Shown here in pieces: positions 24,782 through 33,687 of a stretch of DNA of 36,612 nt; within the stretch, counting starts at the first letter, position 1; the number at the start of each line of letters is the position of its first letter. Made by a program: the position numbers and the translations under genes. The notes under the pieces are model-generated. The model searched no databases. It was not told where the DNA came from and saw nothing but the letters and a program-made list of their open reading frames with translations. Origin of the DNA: Rhodothermus sp. (GTDB lineage Bacteria > Bacteroidota > Rhodothermia > Rhodothermales > Rhodothermaceae); assembly GCA_026989375.1 (NCBI GenBank), contig JALSJJ010000254.1:1-36612 (forward strand), in the 5' to 3' direction.

Positions 24782-27286
24782 ATGCGTTACGGAGATCTGC
24801 TGTACCTGCTGGATGAAGACCCGGAGCAGAGCATTCCGCTGCCCACGCCGGATGAGCAGCGGGCCATGAGTGCTGAGGAGGTGCCGGAGACCCTGCCCAT
24901 CCTGGCCCTTCGTAATACGGTGCTCTATCCAGGCGTGGTGCTGCCGATCACGATCGGTCGGGATGCCTCGCTGAAGCTTGTGCGGGATGCCTTTGCAGGG
25001 GATCGGCTGATCGGAGTAGTTGCCCAGCGAAGCAGCGAAATTGAAAACCCGACGCCGGACGACCTGTACCGTGTGGGAACGGTCGCTTCGATCCTCAAGC
25101 TGATCAAGATGCCTGACGGCTCAAAGTCGATCGTCATCCAGGGACGGCGTCGGTTTGAGATAGAAGAATACGTCCAGACCGATCCATACTTTGTAGCCCG
25201 CGTACGACCGTTGGATGACAGCTTGGAGGGGATAGATGAGGTCGAGCTGCAGGCCCGTGTCCGCTCCATCAAAGAACTGGCCGTCCAGATCGTCAATCTG
25301 TCACCGAACCTGCCCAGCGAGGCGGCTTACGCGATCCAGAACATCGAGTCGCCGTCGTTTCTGATTTACTTCATTGCCTCGAACCTGCCGATCGACGTAG
25401 CTGCCAAGCAGGAGTTGCTGGAGGCGCACTCGATCCTGGAACAGGCCGATCTGCTTATGCAGCATCTGTCGCGAGAGCTCCAGGTGCTGCAGCTCTCACA
25501 GGAGATCCGTTCGCGGGTCAAAAGCGATGTCGATCGGCAACAGCGGGAGTACCTGCTGCGGCAACAGCTGAAGGCTATTCAAGAAGAATTGGGTGAAGCC
25601 GACGAGACGGCTGAAATTGAGGAGCTTCGTAAGCGGGCCGAAGAAAAACCGCTGCCGGAACACGCCCGCAAAGCCGTACTGAAGGAAATCGAGCGGCTTT
25701 CGCGGATGAACCCGGCCTCGCCCGACTATGCGGTTACCCGTAACTATATCGACTGGATCCTGGAGCTTCCCTGGCAGGAGTACTCGGAAGATCATCTGGA
25801 CCTGCAGGAAGCCCAGCGCATTCTTGACGAGGACCATTACGGGCTGGAGCAGGTCAAAAAGCGGATCCTGGAGTACCTGGCCGTGCTCAAGCTCAAGGGC
25901 GATATGAAGGCGCCCATCCTGTGCTTCGTCGGGCCTCCAGGGGTAGGGAAGACCAGCCTGGGCAAGAGCATTGCGCGGGCACTGGGTCGGAAGTTTGTCC
26001 GCGTCAGCCTTGGTGGCGTACGCGACGAGGCCGAAATCCGCGGCCACCGGCGCACTTACGTAGGGGCCCTGCCCGGCCGCATCATTCAGGGCATGAAAAA
26101 GGCGGGCACGGCCAATCCGGTCTTTATGCTGGACGAAATCGACAAGCTGGGCGCCGACTTCCGAGGGGATCCATCCAGTGCGCTCCTGGAAGTGCTCGAC
26201 CCTGAGCAGAACTACGCCTTCAGTGACCACTACCTGGAGCTGGAGTACGACCTGTCCCGCGTGCTGTTTATCGCGACAGCCAACTACTTGGATCTGATCC
26301 CACCGCCGCTGCGGGACCGCATGGAGATCATCGAAATCAGCGGCTACACGCAGGACGAAAAGCTTGAGATTGCCAAACGCTATCTGGTGCCACGGCAGGT
26401 TGAGCAGCACGGGCTCAAGCCCGAACAGTTCCGTATTACTGACGAGGCACTTCAGGCGATCATCGAGGGCTATACGCGGGAATCGGGTGTGCGCCAGTTG
26501 GAACGCACTATCGCCTCGGTTGTCCGCGGCGTGGCCAAAAAGATTGCTATGGGCGAAATTGAATCGGCCCACGTTGATGTGGACGACTTGAAAGAATACT
26601 TGGGAGCCCGGAAGTACTTCTCCGAGGTGGCGGAACGCACTGAAGAGCCCGGCGTGGCGACCGGCCTGGCCTGGACACCTGCCGGGGGGGACATTCTTTT
26701 CATCGAGGCATCGGCTGCACGGGGCAACGGCCGGCTGATCCTCACCGGCCAACTGGGCGATGTCATGAAAGAGTCGGCCCAACTGGCCTACTTCTACGTG
26801 AAAGCGCATGCCGACGAGCTGGGCATCCCGCTCGACGCGTTCCGCTACTGGGACGTGCACGTGCACGTGCCGGCAGGTGCCGTCCCCAAAGACGGGCCAT
26901 CGGCAGGCATTGCTCTCCTGACGGCTCTGGCCTCGCTCTTCACGCAGCGACGCGTACGGCACACGGTGGCCATGACGGGTGAGATCACGCTTCGAGGACT
27001 GGTGCTGCCCGTGGGCGGCATCAAAGAAAAAGTGCTGGCCGCCAAACGCGCCGGTATCCAGACAGTACTGTTGCCGGAAAAGAACCAGAAAGACGTTGAA
27101 GAAATTAAGCCCGAATCGCTCGAAGGGCTGGAGATTGTCTACGTTCGGCGCGTGCATGACGTGCTGGCGCAAGCGCTGGAACCCGAACCTGTGCAGGACC
27201 CGCAGGAGGTCTATCACGTGCCGGAAGCCGAACGCACGCCGACCCCGGCCAACGGCGCCGCGTCCGATACCGTCATCAACGAATAA
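24782..27286 (+). CDS. lon: ATP-dependent protease Lon
   Basis: An 834-residue LonA protease. The N-terminal substrate domain begins at [19 protein letters not shown], followed by a long helical region. The AAA+ module has Walker A GPPGVGKT (384-391) and Walker [12 protein letters not shown]. The proteolytic domain has S707 ([10 protein letters not shown]) and K750 ([11 protein letters not shown]), spaced as in E. coli Lon. It degrades misfolded and regulatory proteins in the cytoplasm. The start is fixed by GAGGGGAG just before the ATG. The last 40 residues are acidic and Pro/Ala-rich and lie outside the family core. No CIRCE or obvious heat-shock sigma element is visible upstream. Its stop is 4 bases from the convergent PH-domain gene. 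Confidence 0.97.
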   Translation: MRYGDLLYLLDEDPEQSIPLPTPDEQRAMSAEEVPETLPILALRNTVLYPGVVLPITIGRDASLKLVRDAFAGDRLIGVVAQRSSEIENPTPDDLYRVGTVASILKLIKMPDGSKSIVIQGRRRFEIEEYVQTDPYFVARVRPLDDSLEGIDEVELQARVRSIKELAVQIVNLSPNLPSEAAYAIQNIESPSFLIYFIASNLPIDVAAKQELLEAHSILEQADLLMQHLSRELQVLQLSQEIRSRVKSDVDRQQREYLLRQQLKAIQEELGEADETAEIEELRKRAEEKPLPEHARKAVLKEIERLSRMNPASPDYAVTRNYIDWILELPWQEYSEDHLDLQEAQRILDEDHYGLEQVKKRILEYLAVLKLKGDMKAPILCFVGPPGVGKTSLGKSIARALGRKFVRVSLGGVRDEAEIRGHRRTYVGALPGRIIQGMKKAGTANPVFMLDEIDKLGADFRGDPSSALLEVLDPEQNYAFSDHYLELEYDLSRVLFIATANYLDLIPPPLRDRMEIIEISGYTQDEKLEIAKRYLVPRQVEQHGLKPEQFRITDEALQAIIEGYTRESGVRQLERTIASVVRGVAKKIAMGEIESAHVDVDDLKEYLGARKYFSEVAERTEEPGVATGLAWTPAGGDILFIEASAARGNGRLILTGQLGDVMKESAQLAYFYVKAHADELGIPLDAFRYWDVHVHVPAGAVPKDGPSAGIALLTALASLFTQRRVRHTVAMTGEITLRGLVLPVGGIKEKVLAAKRAGIQTVLLPEKNQKDVEEIKPESLEGLEIVYVRRVHDVLAQALEPEPVQDPQEVYHVPEAERTPTPANGAASDTVINE

Positions 27287-27290
27287 CGAC

Positions 27291-27812
27291 TCAACGAGCA
27301 CGATGAGACGTTGCCACCTGGGGCCTGTCTTCCTCGGGCCGCCGCGTCAATTCATAGTGCCCCGTTTGCTGCAACATCGGAGCATAATGGACTACCGCTT
27401 CCAGAAAAGCCACGGGGTCTTCAGGGGCAATGACCAGCCAGTTAGGACGATGTGCCCGGCCATACTCAATGCGTAAAGCTTCCCGCAGCGAAAGGCTGAA
27501 TCCGATCGCCCGGAGAGAAAAATCGCGCCAGGGACGATGTCGGGTTATCCGTTGGATCCGAGCGTAAGGAACGCGGAGATGGATCATTCCTGAATGAACC
27601 ACCAGGGCCTCGGGACGTACCTCATAGTACACAGGCCATCCGAGTACGCGCATCAGGAAGAGGTCCAGGCTCCCGATAATCAACAAAATCAATCCACCTA
27701 CCGTCTCTCCACGGACGATCAACCATACCCCCAGTCCCAAAGGCGACAGCAACCCCACTACCAGCAATCCCACAAGTCCACGGTCTATGCGGGATCGGAA
27801 AAGGAAGACCAT
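27291..27812 (-). CDS. Bacterial PH-domain membrane protein
   Basis: A 173-residue protein with two adjacent N-terminal membrane segments (about 14-31 and 38-56). A PH-like domain follows (about 60-150), with YYEVRPEALVVHSGMIHLRVPYARIQRI and LSLREALRIEYG, typical of bacterial PH-domain proteins (YdbT-like). The C-terminus is polar. Function is unknown, probably membrane-associated. Its start overlaps the end of the upstream small gene by 28 bases, indicating co-translation. It runs tail to tail into lon with only 4 bases between stops and no hairpin. Confidence 0.82.
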   Translation of the reverse strand: MVFLFRSRIDRGLVGLLVVGLLSPLGLGVWLIVRGETVGGLILLIIGSLDLFLMRVLGWPVYYEVRPEALVVHSGMIHLRVPYARIQRITRHRPWRDFSLRAIGFSLSLREALRIEYGRAHRPNWLVIAPEDPVAFLEAVVHYAPMLQQTGHYELTRRPEEDRPQVATSHRAR

Positions 27813-28069
27813 GCTGCAGCGTCCGTGTTGGACTTTCGGGGTGGTTCGTTCGGAGGACGCGGTGTTTCTTCAATCACCCGCGCCTCCTCCAGGTTGGGAT
27901 CCATCCCCTCCTGGAAAGCACGCTTGCTCTCGACCGCGATGCGGGCCACATGCCGAACCAACTTCTTCAGCAATCCCTTTCCGGCATGGGCCGCCATACC
28001 TGCCACAAAAACGGTCTTACCCAGCGCATTCAACTGCTCAAACTCGACAAGGCGACGAGGACGTTCCAT
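27785..28069 (-). CDS. Uncharacterised 94-residue protein
   Basis: A family was not recognised. The ATG at 28069 is preferred because GGAGGGG lies immediately upstream; a TTG at 28087 is the alternative. The middle segment (LGKTVFVAGMAAHAGKGLLKKLVRHVARIAVESKRAFQEG, described here as one amphipathic basic stretch at about residues 14-53) looks helical. The C-terminal half is acidic then Pro/Arg-rich and disordered. It forms a tight three-gene unit with the preceding 72-residue gene and the following PH-domain gene, with a 28-base overlap on the latter. The good ribosome binding site and the packing argue that it is real. Confidence 0.65.
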   Translation of the reverse strand: MERPRRLVEFEQLNALGKTVFVAGMAAHAGKGLLKKLVRHVARIAVESKRAFQEGMDPNLEEARVIEETPRPPNEPPRKSNTDAAAWSSFSDPA

Positions 28070-28083
28070 GGCCCCTCCAGCGT

Positions 28084-28302
28084 TCAAGATTCAGCCGTTG
28101 CGCTCGTTCCGGAAGGATCGGGACGGGGCTTTTGCTGACATACATCCAGGCAGCGCTCCAATCCGCGCGCCAGCAGGGCTCCAGCCGCCTCAATACCATC
28201 GGCCAAGGTGGCGGCCGTGGCTTCAATCAGAAAACGCGCTTTCTCTTCCAGACGAAGCCGAGCAAAAGCCTCCCGAACTTCTTCATACCTCGGAGTTTCC
28301 AT
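28084..28302 (-). CDS. Uncharacterised 72-residue alpha-helical protein
   Basis: Not recognised. The start is the ATG at 28302, preceded by GGGTGGG. The sequence is almost entirely predicted amphipathic helix: METPRYEEVREAFARLRLEE, then ATAATLADGIEAAGALLARG, then a Pro/Ser-rich tail with two cysteines in ERCLDVCQQ. It resembles small phasin- or chaperone-like helical proteins in composition only. It is the first gene of the unit leading to the PH-domain gene and is divergent from rsgA (82 bases between starts). Confidence 0.65.
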   Translation of the reverse strand: METPRYEEVREAFARLRLEEKARFLIEATAATLADGIEAAGALLARGLERCLDVCQQKPRPDPSGTSATAES

Positions 28303-28340
28303 AACCCACCCTTTATGTGGTGTGTTTATCTTAGGCCTGG

Positions 28341-28368
28341 CAAAATAGACGTGAAGTTTATCCTTCAA
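28341..28368 (-). promoter_or_regulatory. Possible promoter of the small-protein/PH-domain unit
   Basis: On the minus strand TTG (28368-28366) is followed after 18 bases by TATTTTG (28347-28341), close to the Bacteroidota -33/-7 pattern. It would place the transcript start about 30 bases before the ATG at 28302. It also lies in front of rsgA on the other strand, so the two units would share this 82-base region. Confidence 0.3.
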
Positions 28369-28384
28369 GTTTCAAGAAGACTTT

Positions 28385-29344
28385 ATGCCAACCCAAAAAA
28401 CGCCCCAGCATCTGGAAGGTATCGTCATTCGAGCAACCGGAAGCTGGTTCGATGTACAGGCTGACGGCTGCGTGATTCCTGCACGCGTCCGGGGCAAGTT
28501 TCGCCTGAGTGGTCTGAACACTACCAGTCCGGTAGTGGTAGGCGACCGGGTGACGGTTCGTCTGAACCCGGACGGCACCGGACTGATCGTTAAGGTGCAT
28601 CCACGCCGTAATGAACTCTCTCGCCGTGCGGCCGGCCGTCGGCACAGCCTGCGTCATGTGATTGCCGCTAATATCGATTTCGTATGGATCGTACAGGCCG
28701 TACACCTCCCTGAACCCAATCCCGGTTTCATAGACCGCGTACTGGTAGCCGCCGAACGCTATGAAATCCCGGCCGGCCTGATTATCAACAAAATCGACCT
28801 GATGACCGAAGCAAATCGCCCGGTCATAGAAGCACTGGAGCGTCTGTATGCCGGACTGGGCTACCAGGTGCTGCGCACCAGCACGGTAACCGGTGAAGGC
28901 CTGGACGCCTTCCGGGAAGCGCTACGGAGCAAGACCAGTGTGGTCACCGGCCCCTCAGGCGTGGGCAAATCGTCACTGCTGAACGCCATTGAACCGGGGC
29001 TAAATATCCGCACAGCACCGGTTAGCGAAAAAACCGGCAAGGGCCGTCATACCACAACCTACGTGGCCCTCTATCCGCTCTCAATTGGTGGATTTGTAGT
29101 CGATACGCCAGGTCTGCGCGAATTCGGCGTAACCGATCTGGAGCCGGCCGAACTGTCCCACTACTTCGTAGAATTTCGCCCCTACCTTACGGCCTGCCGT
29201 TTTCCCGATTGTACGCACGAGCATGAGCCAGACTGCGCCGTGAAAGCTGCTGTCGAAACTGGCGAAATCTCTGAGGAACGCTATCTCAGCTATCTCAACA
29301 TCCTGCACAGCCTGAAATCCGGAGAAAAAAACGCCGGTCCTTGA
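28385..29344 (+). CDS. rsgA: Ribosome small-subunit-dependent GTPase RsgA (YjeQ)
   Basis: A 319-residue circularly permuted GTPase. An N-terminal OB fold (about 8-75) precedes the G4 motif NKID (from N135), which comes before G1 GPSGVGKS (189-196) and G3 DTPGLREFG. This permuted order defines the family. The C-terminal zinc-binding domain has C-x4-C-x-H-x5-C ligands in CRFPDCTHEHEPDC. It checks late 30S subunit maturation. A hairpin terminator overlaps its stop. Confidence 0.97.
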   Translation: MPTQKTPQHLEGIVIRATGSWFDVQADGCVIPARVRGKFRLSGLNTTSPVVVGDRVTVRLNPDGTGLIVKVHPRRNELSRRAAGRRHSLRHVIAANIDFVWIVQAVHLPEPNPGFIDRVLVAAERYEIPAGLIINKIDLMTEANRPVIEALERLYAGLGYQVLRTSTVTGEGLDAFREALRSKTSVVTGPSGVGKSSLLNAIEPGLNIRTAPVSEKTGKGRHTTTYVALYPLSIGGFVVDTPGLREFGVTDLEPAELSHYFVEFRPYLTACRFPDCTHEHEPDCAVKAAVETGEISEERYLSYLNILHSLKSGEKNAGP

Positions 29345-29364
29345 ATAGCTACCGGCTATTTTTT
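29333..29364 (+). terminator. Intrinsic terminator of rsgA with two alternative stems
   Basis: Two overlapping hairpins precede a T-run ending at 29364. One is GCCGGT/ACCGGC (29333-29338 with 29351-29356); the other is AATAGC/GCTATT (29344-29349 with 29355-29360). Only one can form at a time. The first lies partly inside the last codons of rsgA. Confidence 0.65.
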
Positions 29365-29433
29365 CCGGACTTTTCCCTGCTTTTTATAGCGCAAATCAAG
29401 CTCATAAAACAGGTACACCTTTTGCAGAAAGGC

Positions 29434-29461
29434 AGATGACTTCCCTTTACTGAAGTCATCT
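29434..29461. promoter_or_regulatory. Perfect 10-bp inverted repeat upstream of the hybrid kinase gene
   Basis: AGATGACTTC (29434-29443) and GAAGTCATCT (29452-29461) are perfect inverted copies separated by 8 bases. They end 14 bases before the kinase ATG. No T-run suggests a terminator. The site is either an operator for a dimeric regulator or an mRNA hairpin next to the start codon. Confidence 0.55.
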
Positions 29462-29475
29462 AATTTAAAGAATAT

Positions 29476-32400
29476 ATGAGGCCTTGCGTCTATTTCCGAC
29501 TCTGCGGCGTCCTGCTTTGGCTGCTGTCTCTACCGGCGCTTGCGCAGCGACATTATTTTCATACCTATACCAGTGCAGACGGCTTATCGCAGCTGGTCGT
29601 GCAGACGCTGTTGCAGGATCGTCAGGGATACGTATGGATTGGCACGCAGGCGGGCCTCAATCGCTTCGACGGCTTTGGTTTTGAAACTTTCGGTCTTCGG
29701 GATGGCCTTGCCGGCGACTTTATCTGGGCACTGGCGGAAGGGCCGGACGGATCGCTCTGGATCGGAACGCGCACCGGCCTCAGTCGCCGAGATCCAAACG
29801 GCCGCATTACCAGCTTTGACCTGGACGATGATTTGCCTTCCCCAGAGGTACGCGTGCTCACCATCACCGCGGACAGCACAGTCTGGCTCGGTACACCCAA
29901 CGGCCTGGCTTACCTGAGACAAGGCCAAATCTATCGCGTCGAAGCGCTGGGAGCGCAGCCCGTTCTCGACCTTTTTATCGATCGCAGCAAACAGCTCTAT
30001 GTGGCCACACAGCATGGTCTGTATCGCTGGGCGCCGCCTCGCTGGGTTCCGGTACCATTATTTGCAAACCAACCCGTCTATCGTCTGCTTGAAGATCTGG
30101 AGGGTCGTCTCTGGGTAGCCACGGCTGATGCTCTGGTAGTGCTGGCCAATGGCCGGCCGGTCGCTCACTACACGGAAGCAGACGGAGTACGCGGCCTACC
30201 AGCCCGTGACCTGGCGGTCGACTCGTTAGGGGTAGTCTGGGTAGCCACCCTGGAAGGGCTGGGGCGTATCGATGCGACGGGTGTCCGCTGGATTACCGAG
30301 GCCAACGGCCTACCTACCTCAGTCATCAATGATTTGATGGTTGATCGCGAAGGCATGCTCTGGCTGGGCACCTTGAAGGGTGTCGCGCAGTTCCGGGGCA
30401 GAGCTTTTACCAACTACACCGTTCAGGATGGATTGGCCGATAATGTGGTACGCCCCATCGTCCGCGATGCTCATGGCTACCTCTGGGTAGGGACACGCCG
30501 GGGGCTTAATCGCTTCGACGGACGCCGCTGGACGGTCTATACTGAAAAGGATGGGCTGCCCAGTGAGTATGTGCGCTCCCTGTTCCTGGATCGAAAGGGG
30601 CGTCTCTGGATCGGGACAATTCGAGGTCTGGCCCTCTATGAGGACGGCCGCTTTTATCGTCCCAGAGGGTTTCCCTACGAGGCCAGCGTCATGTCTATCG
30701 TGGAAGACCGACAGGGGCGTATCTGGGTAGCTGCCCAGCGACTGGGCATTTTCCGCCAGCATGGCACACGCTTCATCAAGGTAGAAGTGCCCGGGCAGAC
30801 CTTCTCCGATGCTCGACTGCTGGTGGACCGACAGGGACACGTATGGGTCTCCGGCGATAGGGGTCTTTCTCGCTGGGACGGAAGCCACTGGCGTACCTTC
30901 ACCGCTAAAGATGGCCTGGCCGGTAATAACCCCTATTTTCTGGCCGAGGACCTTAAAGGGCGCATCTGGTTCGGGTACCATGCAGCCCTGGGGATTACCG
31001 TTTACGACCCCGAACAGCATCGCTTTCGTACCTACACAACAGCCGACGGTTTACACAACAACGCCGTCTATTCGATCGGGGTCGATCACCAGAACAACAT
31101 CTGGATCGGTACGGCCCGAGGTGTCGATCGCTTCGATGGGAGGCGCTTTGTAAACTACAGTCCGCTGGAAGGTTATGCCAGCTACGAGTCAAATGCCGGA
31201 GGCTTCTTTGCCGATATAGACGGCACGCTCTGGTTTGGCACAATGGACGGGCTGAGCCACTATAATCCCCGTGAGGACCTGTGGAACGCCCGTCCCCCAC
31301 ACATCCGCATTCACATCTTACAACTGGGCGATCGGCAGGTCAATCCCGATTCCATTATTCGGGTTTCGCATCAATCTAACACACTGACCGCCCATATTGC
31401 GCTGCTTTCTTTCTTTGGAGCCAAACAGATCCAATTACGCTATCGGTTACGTACCGCAGACTCAGACTGGAGCCTGACAGTTCGCCATAATCGATCGTGG
31501 CTGAATAGACTGACCGACAGCGAAGAAAAATGGCGTCCACTGACATCGCCCACGCTTTTCCTGCCCAACCTTCCGGCCGGCTTCTATGTGCTGGAGGTAC
31601 AGGCACGCAAGCCCACATCCGACTGGTCGCAGCCAGCAGTGGCACGTTTTGAAATTACCCCGCCTTTCTGGCAGACCGCCTGGTTCGCCACATTGATCGT
31701 GACCCTTCTGGGATTGGCAATAGGCGGCCTTCATCGCTATCGGGTTCACCGTATTGCCAAACAAAAAGAACAACTCGAAGCGCTTGTTCAAGAGCGCACA
31801 GCTGAACTGCGGGCACAGAAGCGCCAGCTCGAAGCCGCGCTGGAAGATCTGCGTCGGACTAAAGAGGAGCTTGAGCGGGCCAACGAAGAGCTGGTGCGGG
31901 CCAGCCGGCTTAAAAGTGAATTTCTGGCCAACATGAGCCACGAGATCCGTACGCCCATGAATGGCGTGCTTGGCATGACTGAATTGCTGCTCGAAATGGA
32001 TCTAACCAAAGAGCAGCGCGAATGCGTGGAAATCATTCATCGCAGTGGCGAAACGCTGCTGACCATTTTGAATGATATCCTAGACTTTTCAAAAATCGAA
32101 GCAGGCCAACTGAAGCTGGAAAACATTGATTTCAACCTCCAGGAAACCATCGAAGATGTCATCACGCTATTTGCACCGCGGGCAGCCGCCAAACAGCTTG
32201 AGCTGGCCTGTTTTATTGAAGAGCGCGCCCTGGAAGTTCAAGGAGACCCCCATCGACTTCGTCAGATACTCTCGAACCTGATTGGCAATGCGATCAAGTT
32301 TACGGAGCAGGGCGCGGTTGTTGTCGAAGCCGAACTGGAGCAACTGAAGGCGCGTCGGGCCTACTGGCGCATTGCTGTACGAGATACCGGCATTGGAATT

Positions 32401-33504
32401 CCACCAGACCGGCTTCCCCACCTCTTCCAACCTTTCACGCAGTTGGACGGTTCGACGACCCGTCGCTACGGTGGCACTGGGCTGGGACTGGCCATCTCCA
32501 AGCAGCTCGTTGAAATGATGGGGGGCACCATCAGCGTCGAAAGCGAGGTGGGACAGGGCTCCACCTTTACCATACGCATCCCTTTCCGTCTGTCGTCCCA
32601 GCATAAGCTGCATAGAAATGGGCGTCGCGCCCTGCTCAAAGGCGTTCGCGTGCTCATTGTAGATGACAACGAAGCCAATCGAGAAATTCTACGGCGTCAG
32701 ACGCTGGGCTGGGATATGTTGCCCACGTTGGCTCGCAATGCAGAAGAGGCACTGGAGCTGATGCGATCAGCCGCCCGTCAGGGCCATCCTTTCGGGCTGG
32801 CCATTTTGGACATGATGATGCCCGAAATAGACGGTATCATGCTGGCCCAGGCGATTAAGCGTGATCCATCCATCGCGGCTACCCCACTGATTTTGCTTAG
32901 CTCTTACCTTTTTACCCGCGAAGACTACAGGGCTGTAGATGATAAGCTCTTTGCAGCCGTGCTTTCCAAACCAACCCGCCAATCCTATCTCTTCAACACG
33001 CTGGTTCGCGTGCTTCAGAACACTCGATCAATGCCTACTCGCCCGGAGCAGCCGGACCTCCCCTCGGTGACCTCTGCCGCTGAAACCGCCACGCCGTCAC
33101 CCAGACCGTCTTCTTCCACAAGTCGCGGCCATCTGCTACTGGCCGAAGACAATCCGGTTAACCAGAAGGTAGCGCTTTATCACCTGGAACGGCTGGGCTA
33201 CACGTGCGACGTAGTAAACGATGGCAAACAGGCCGTCGAGGCAGCGCTGCGAGGTAGCTACGACGCCATCCTGATGGACGTGCATATGCCGGTAATGGAT
33301 GGGTTTGAGGCGACGGCGCAGATTCGGGCACGCGAAGCCCAACTGGGACGCCACATCCCCATCATTGCCATGACAGCCAATGCGCTACGAGGCGAACGTG
33401 AACGCTGCCTGGAGGCCGGCATGGACGACTATATTGCCAAACCTTTCAAGAAAGACGAGCTCAAGGCCGTATTGGACCGCTGGCTTCAACAACCGAAGGT
33501 CTAA
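29476..33504 (+). CDS. Propeller-type hybrid histidine kinase with two receiver domains
   Basis: A 1342-residue membrane sensor. After a signal peptide (about 1-23, ending PALAQ) come 14 propeller repeats of the type GxLWIGTxxGLxRFDG, enough for two seven-bladed propellers. A Y_Y_Y-like beta domain (about 650-725), one membrane segment (about 733-752) and a coiled coil (about 757-815) follow. The kinase core has H822 in [12 protein letters not shown], the N box [20 protein letters not shown] and [10 protein letters not shown]. Two receivers carry D1112 ([11 protein letters not shown]) and D1268 ([11 protein letters not shown]). It lacks the AraC-type DNA-binding domain of classical Bacteroides HTCS proteins, and I see no Hpt domain, so it must signal through a separate protein. 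The ligand is unknown; related sensors often detect glycans. Confidence 0.93.
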   Translation: MRPCVYFRLCGVLLWLLSLPALAQRHYFHTYTSADGLSQLVVQTLLQDRQGYVWIGTQAGLNRFDGFGFETFGLRDGLAGDFIWALAEGPDGSLWIGTRTGLSRRDPNGRITSFDLDDDLPSPEVRVLTITADSTVWLGTPNGLAYLRQGQIYRVEALGAQPVLDLFIDRSKQLYVATQHGLYRWAPPRWVPVPLFANQPVYRLLEDLEGRLWVATADALVVLANGRPVAHYTEADGVRGLPARDLAVDSLGVVWVATLEGLGRIDATGVRWITEANGLPTSVINDLMVDREGMLWLGTLKGVAQFRGRAFTNYTVQDGLADNVVRPIVRDAHGYLWVGTRRGLNRFDGRRWTVYTEKDGLPSEYVRSLFLDRKGRLWIGTIRGLALYEDGRFYRPRGFPYEASVMSIVEDRQGRIWVAAQRLGIFRQHGTRFIKVEVPGQTFSDARLLVDRQGHVWVSGDRGLSRWDGSHWRTFTAKDGLAGNNPYFLAEDLKGRIWFGYHAALGITVYDPEQHRFRTYTTADGLHNNAVYSIGVDHQNNIWIGTARGVDRFDGRRFVNYSPLEGYASYESNAGGFFADIDGTLWFGTMDGLSHYNPREDLWNARPPHIRIHILQLGDRQVNPDSIIRVSHQSNTLTAHIALLSFFGAKQIQLRYRLRTADSDWSLTVRHNRSWLNRLTDSEEKWRPLTSPTLFLPNLPAGFYVLEVQARKPTSDWSQPAVARFEITPPFWQTAWFATLIVTLLGLAIGGLHRYRVHRIAKQKEQLEALVQERTAELRAQKRQLEAALEDLRRTKEELERANEELVRASRLKSEFLANMSHEIRTPMNGVLGMTELLLEMDLTKEQRECVEIIHRSGETLLTILNDILDFSKIEAGQLKLENIDFNLQETIEDVITLFAPRAAAKQLELACFIEERALEVQGDPHRLRQILSNLIGNAIKFTEQGAVVVEAELEQLKARRAYWRIAVRDTGIGIPPDRLPHLFQPFTQLDGSTTRRYGGTGLGLAISKQLVEMMGGTISVESEVGQGSTFTIRIPFRLSSQHKLHRNGRRALLKGVRVLIVDDNEANREILRRQTLGWDMLPTLARNAEEALELMRSAARQGHPFGLAILDMMMPEIDGIMLAQAIKRDPSIAATPLILLSSYLFTREDYRAVDDKLFAAVLSKPTRQSYLFNTLVRVLQNTRSMPTRPEQPDLPSVTSAAETATPSPRPSSSTSRGHLLLAEDNPVNQKVALYHLERLGYTCDVVNDGKQAVEAALRGSYDAILMDVHMPVMDGFEATAQIRAREAQLGRHIPIIAMTANALRGERERCLEAGMDDYIAKPFKKDELKAVLDRWLQQPKV

Positions 33505-33687
33505 TGTACGAGCGCTCCCGCAAGTCTGCTCCAGCGTCTGACGTATCCAGAGGGTGCCCTCCTGCTCATGACCATCACCTGTAGGGGCAGCCCAGCGTGT
33601 TTTGTTAATCTCAAAGTCAGGATAGACCGCAGGATAGCTAACGGCTATCAGGCGTACTCCCGGGGCGGGACTTTTCTTCATCATGAT

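Noticed and set aside
25496..27301. A 601-codon minus-strand open frame opposite lon
   Set aside because: It is antisense to the AAA+ and protease domains of an intact Lon; its composition is unlike a real protein and no start signal is seen. Treated as a GC-rich shadow.
33633..33649. GATAGC/GCTATC hairpin in the gap between the hybrid kinase gene and topA
   Set aside because: A 6-bp stem with no T-run on either strand; too weak to call a terminator or operator.
33385..33684. A 99-codon minus-strand frame just after topA, overlapping the 3' end of the hybrid kinase gene
   Set aside because: About 120 bases overlap the conserved second receiver domain on the other strand, and the product matches no known family. 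It could only be real if conserved in relatives.
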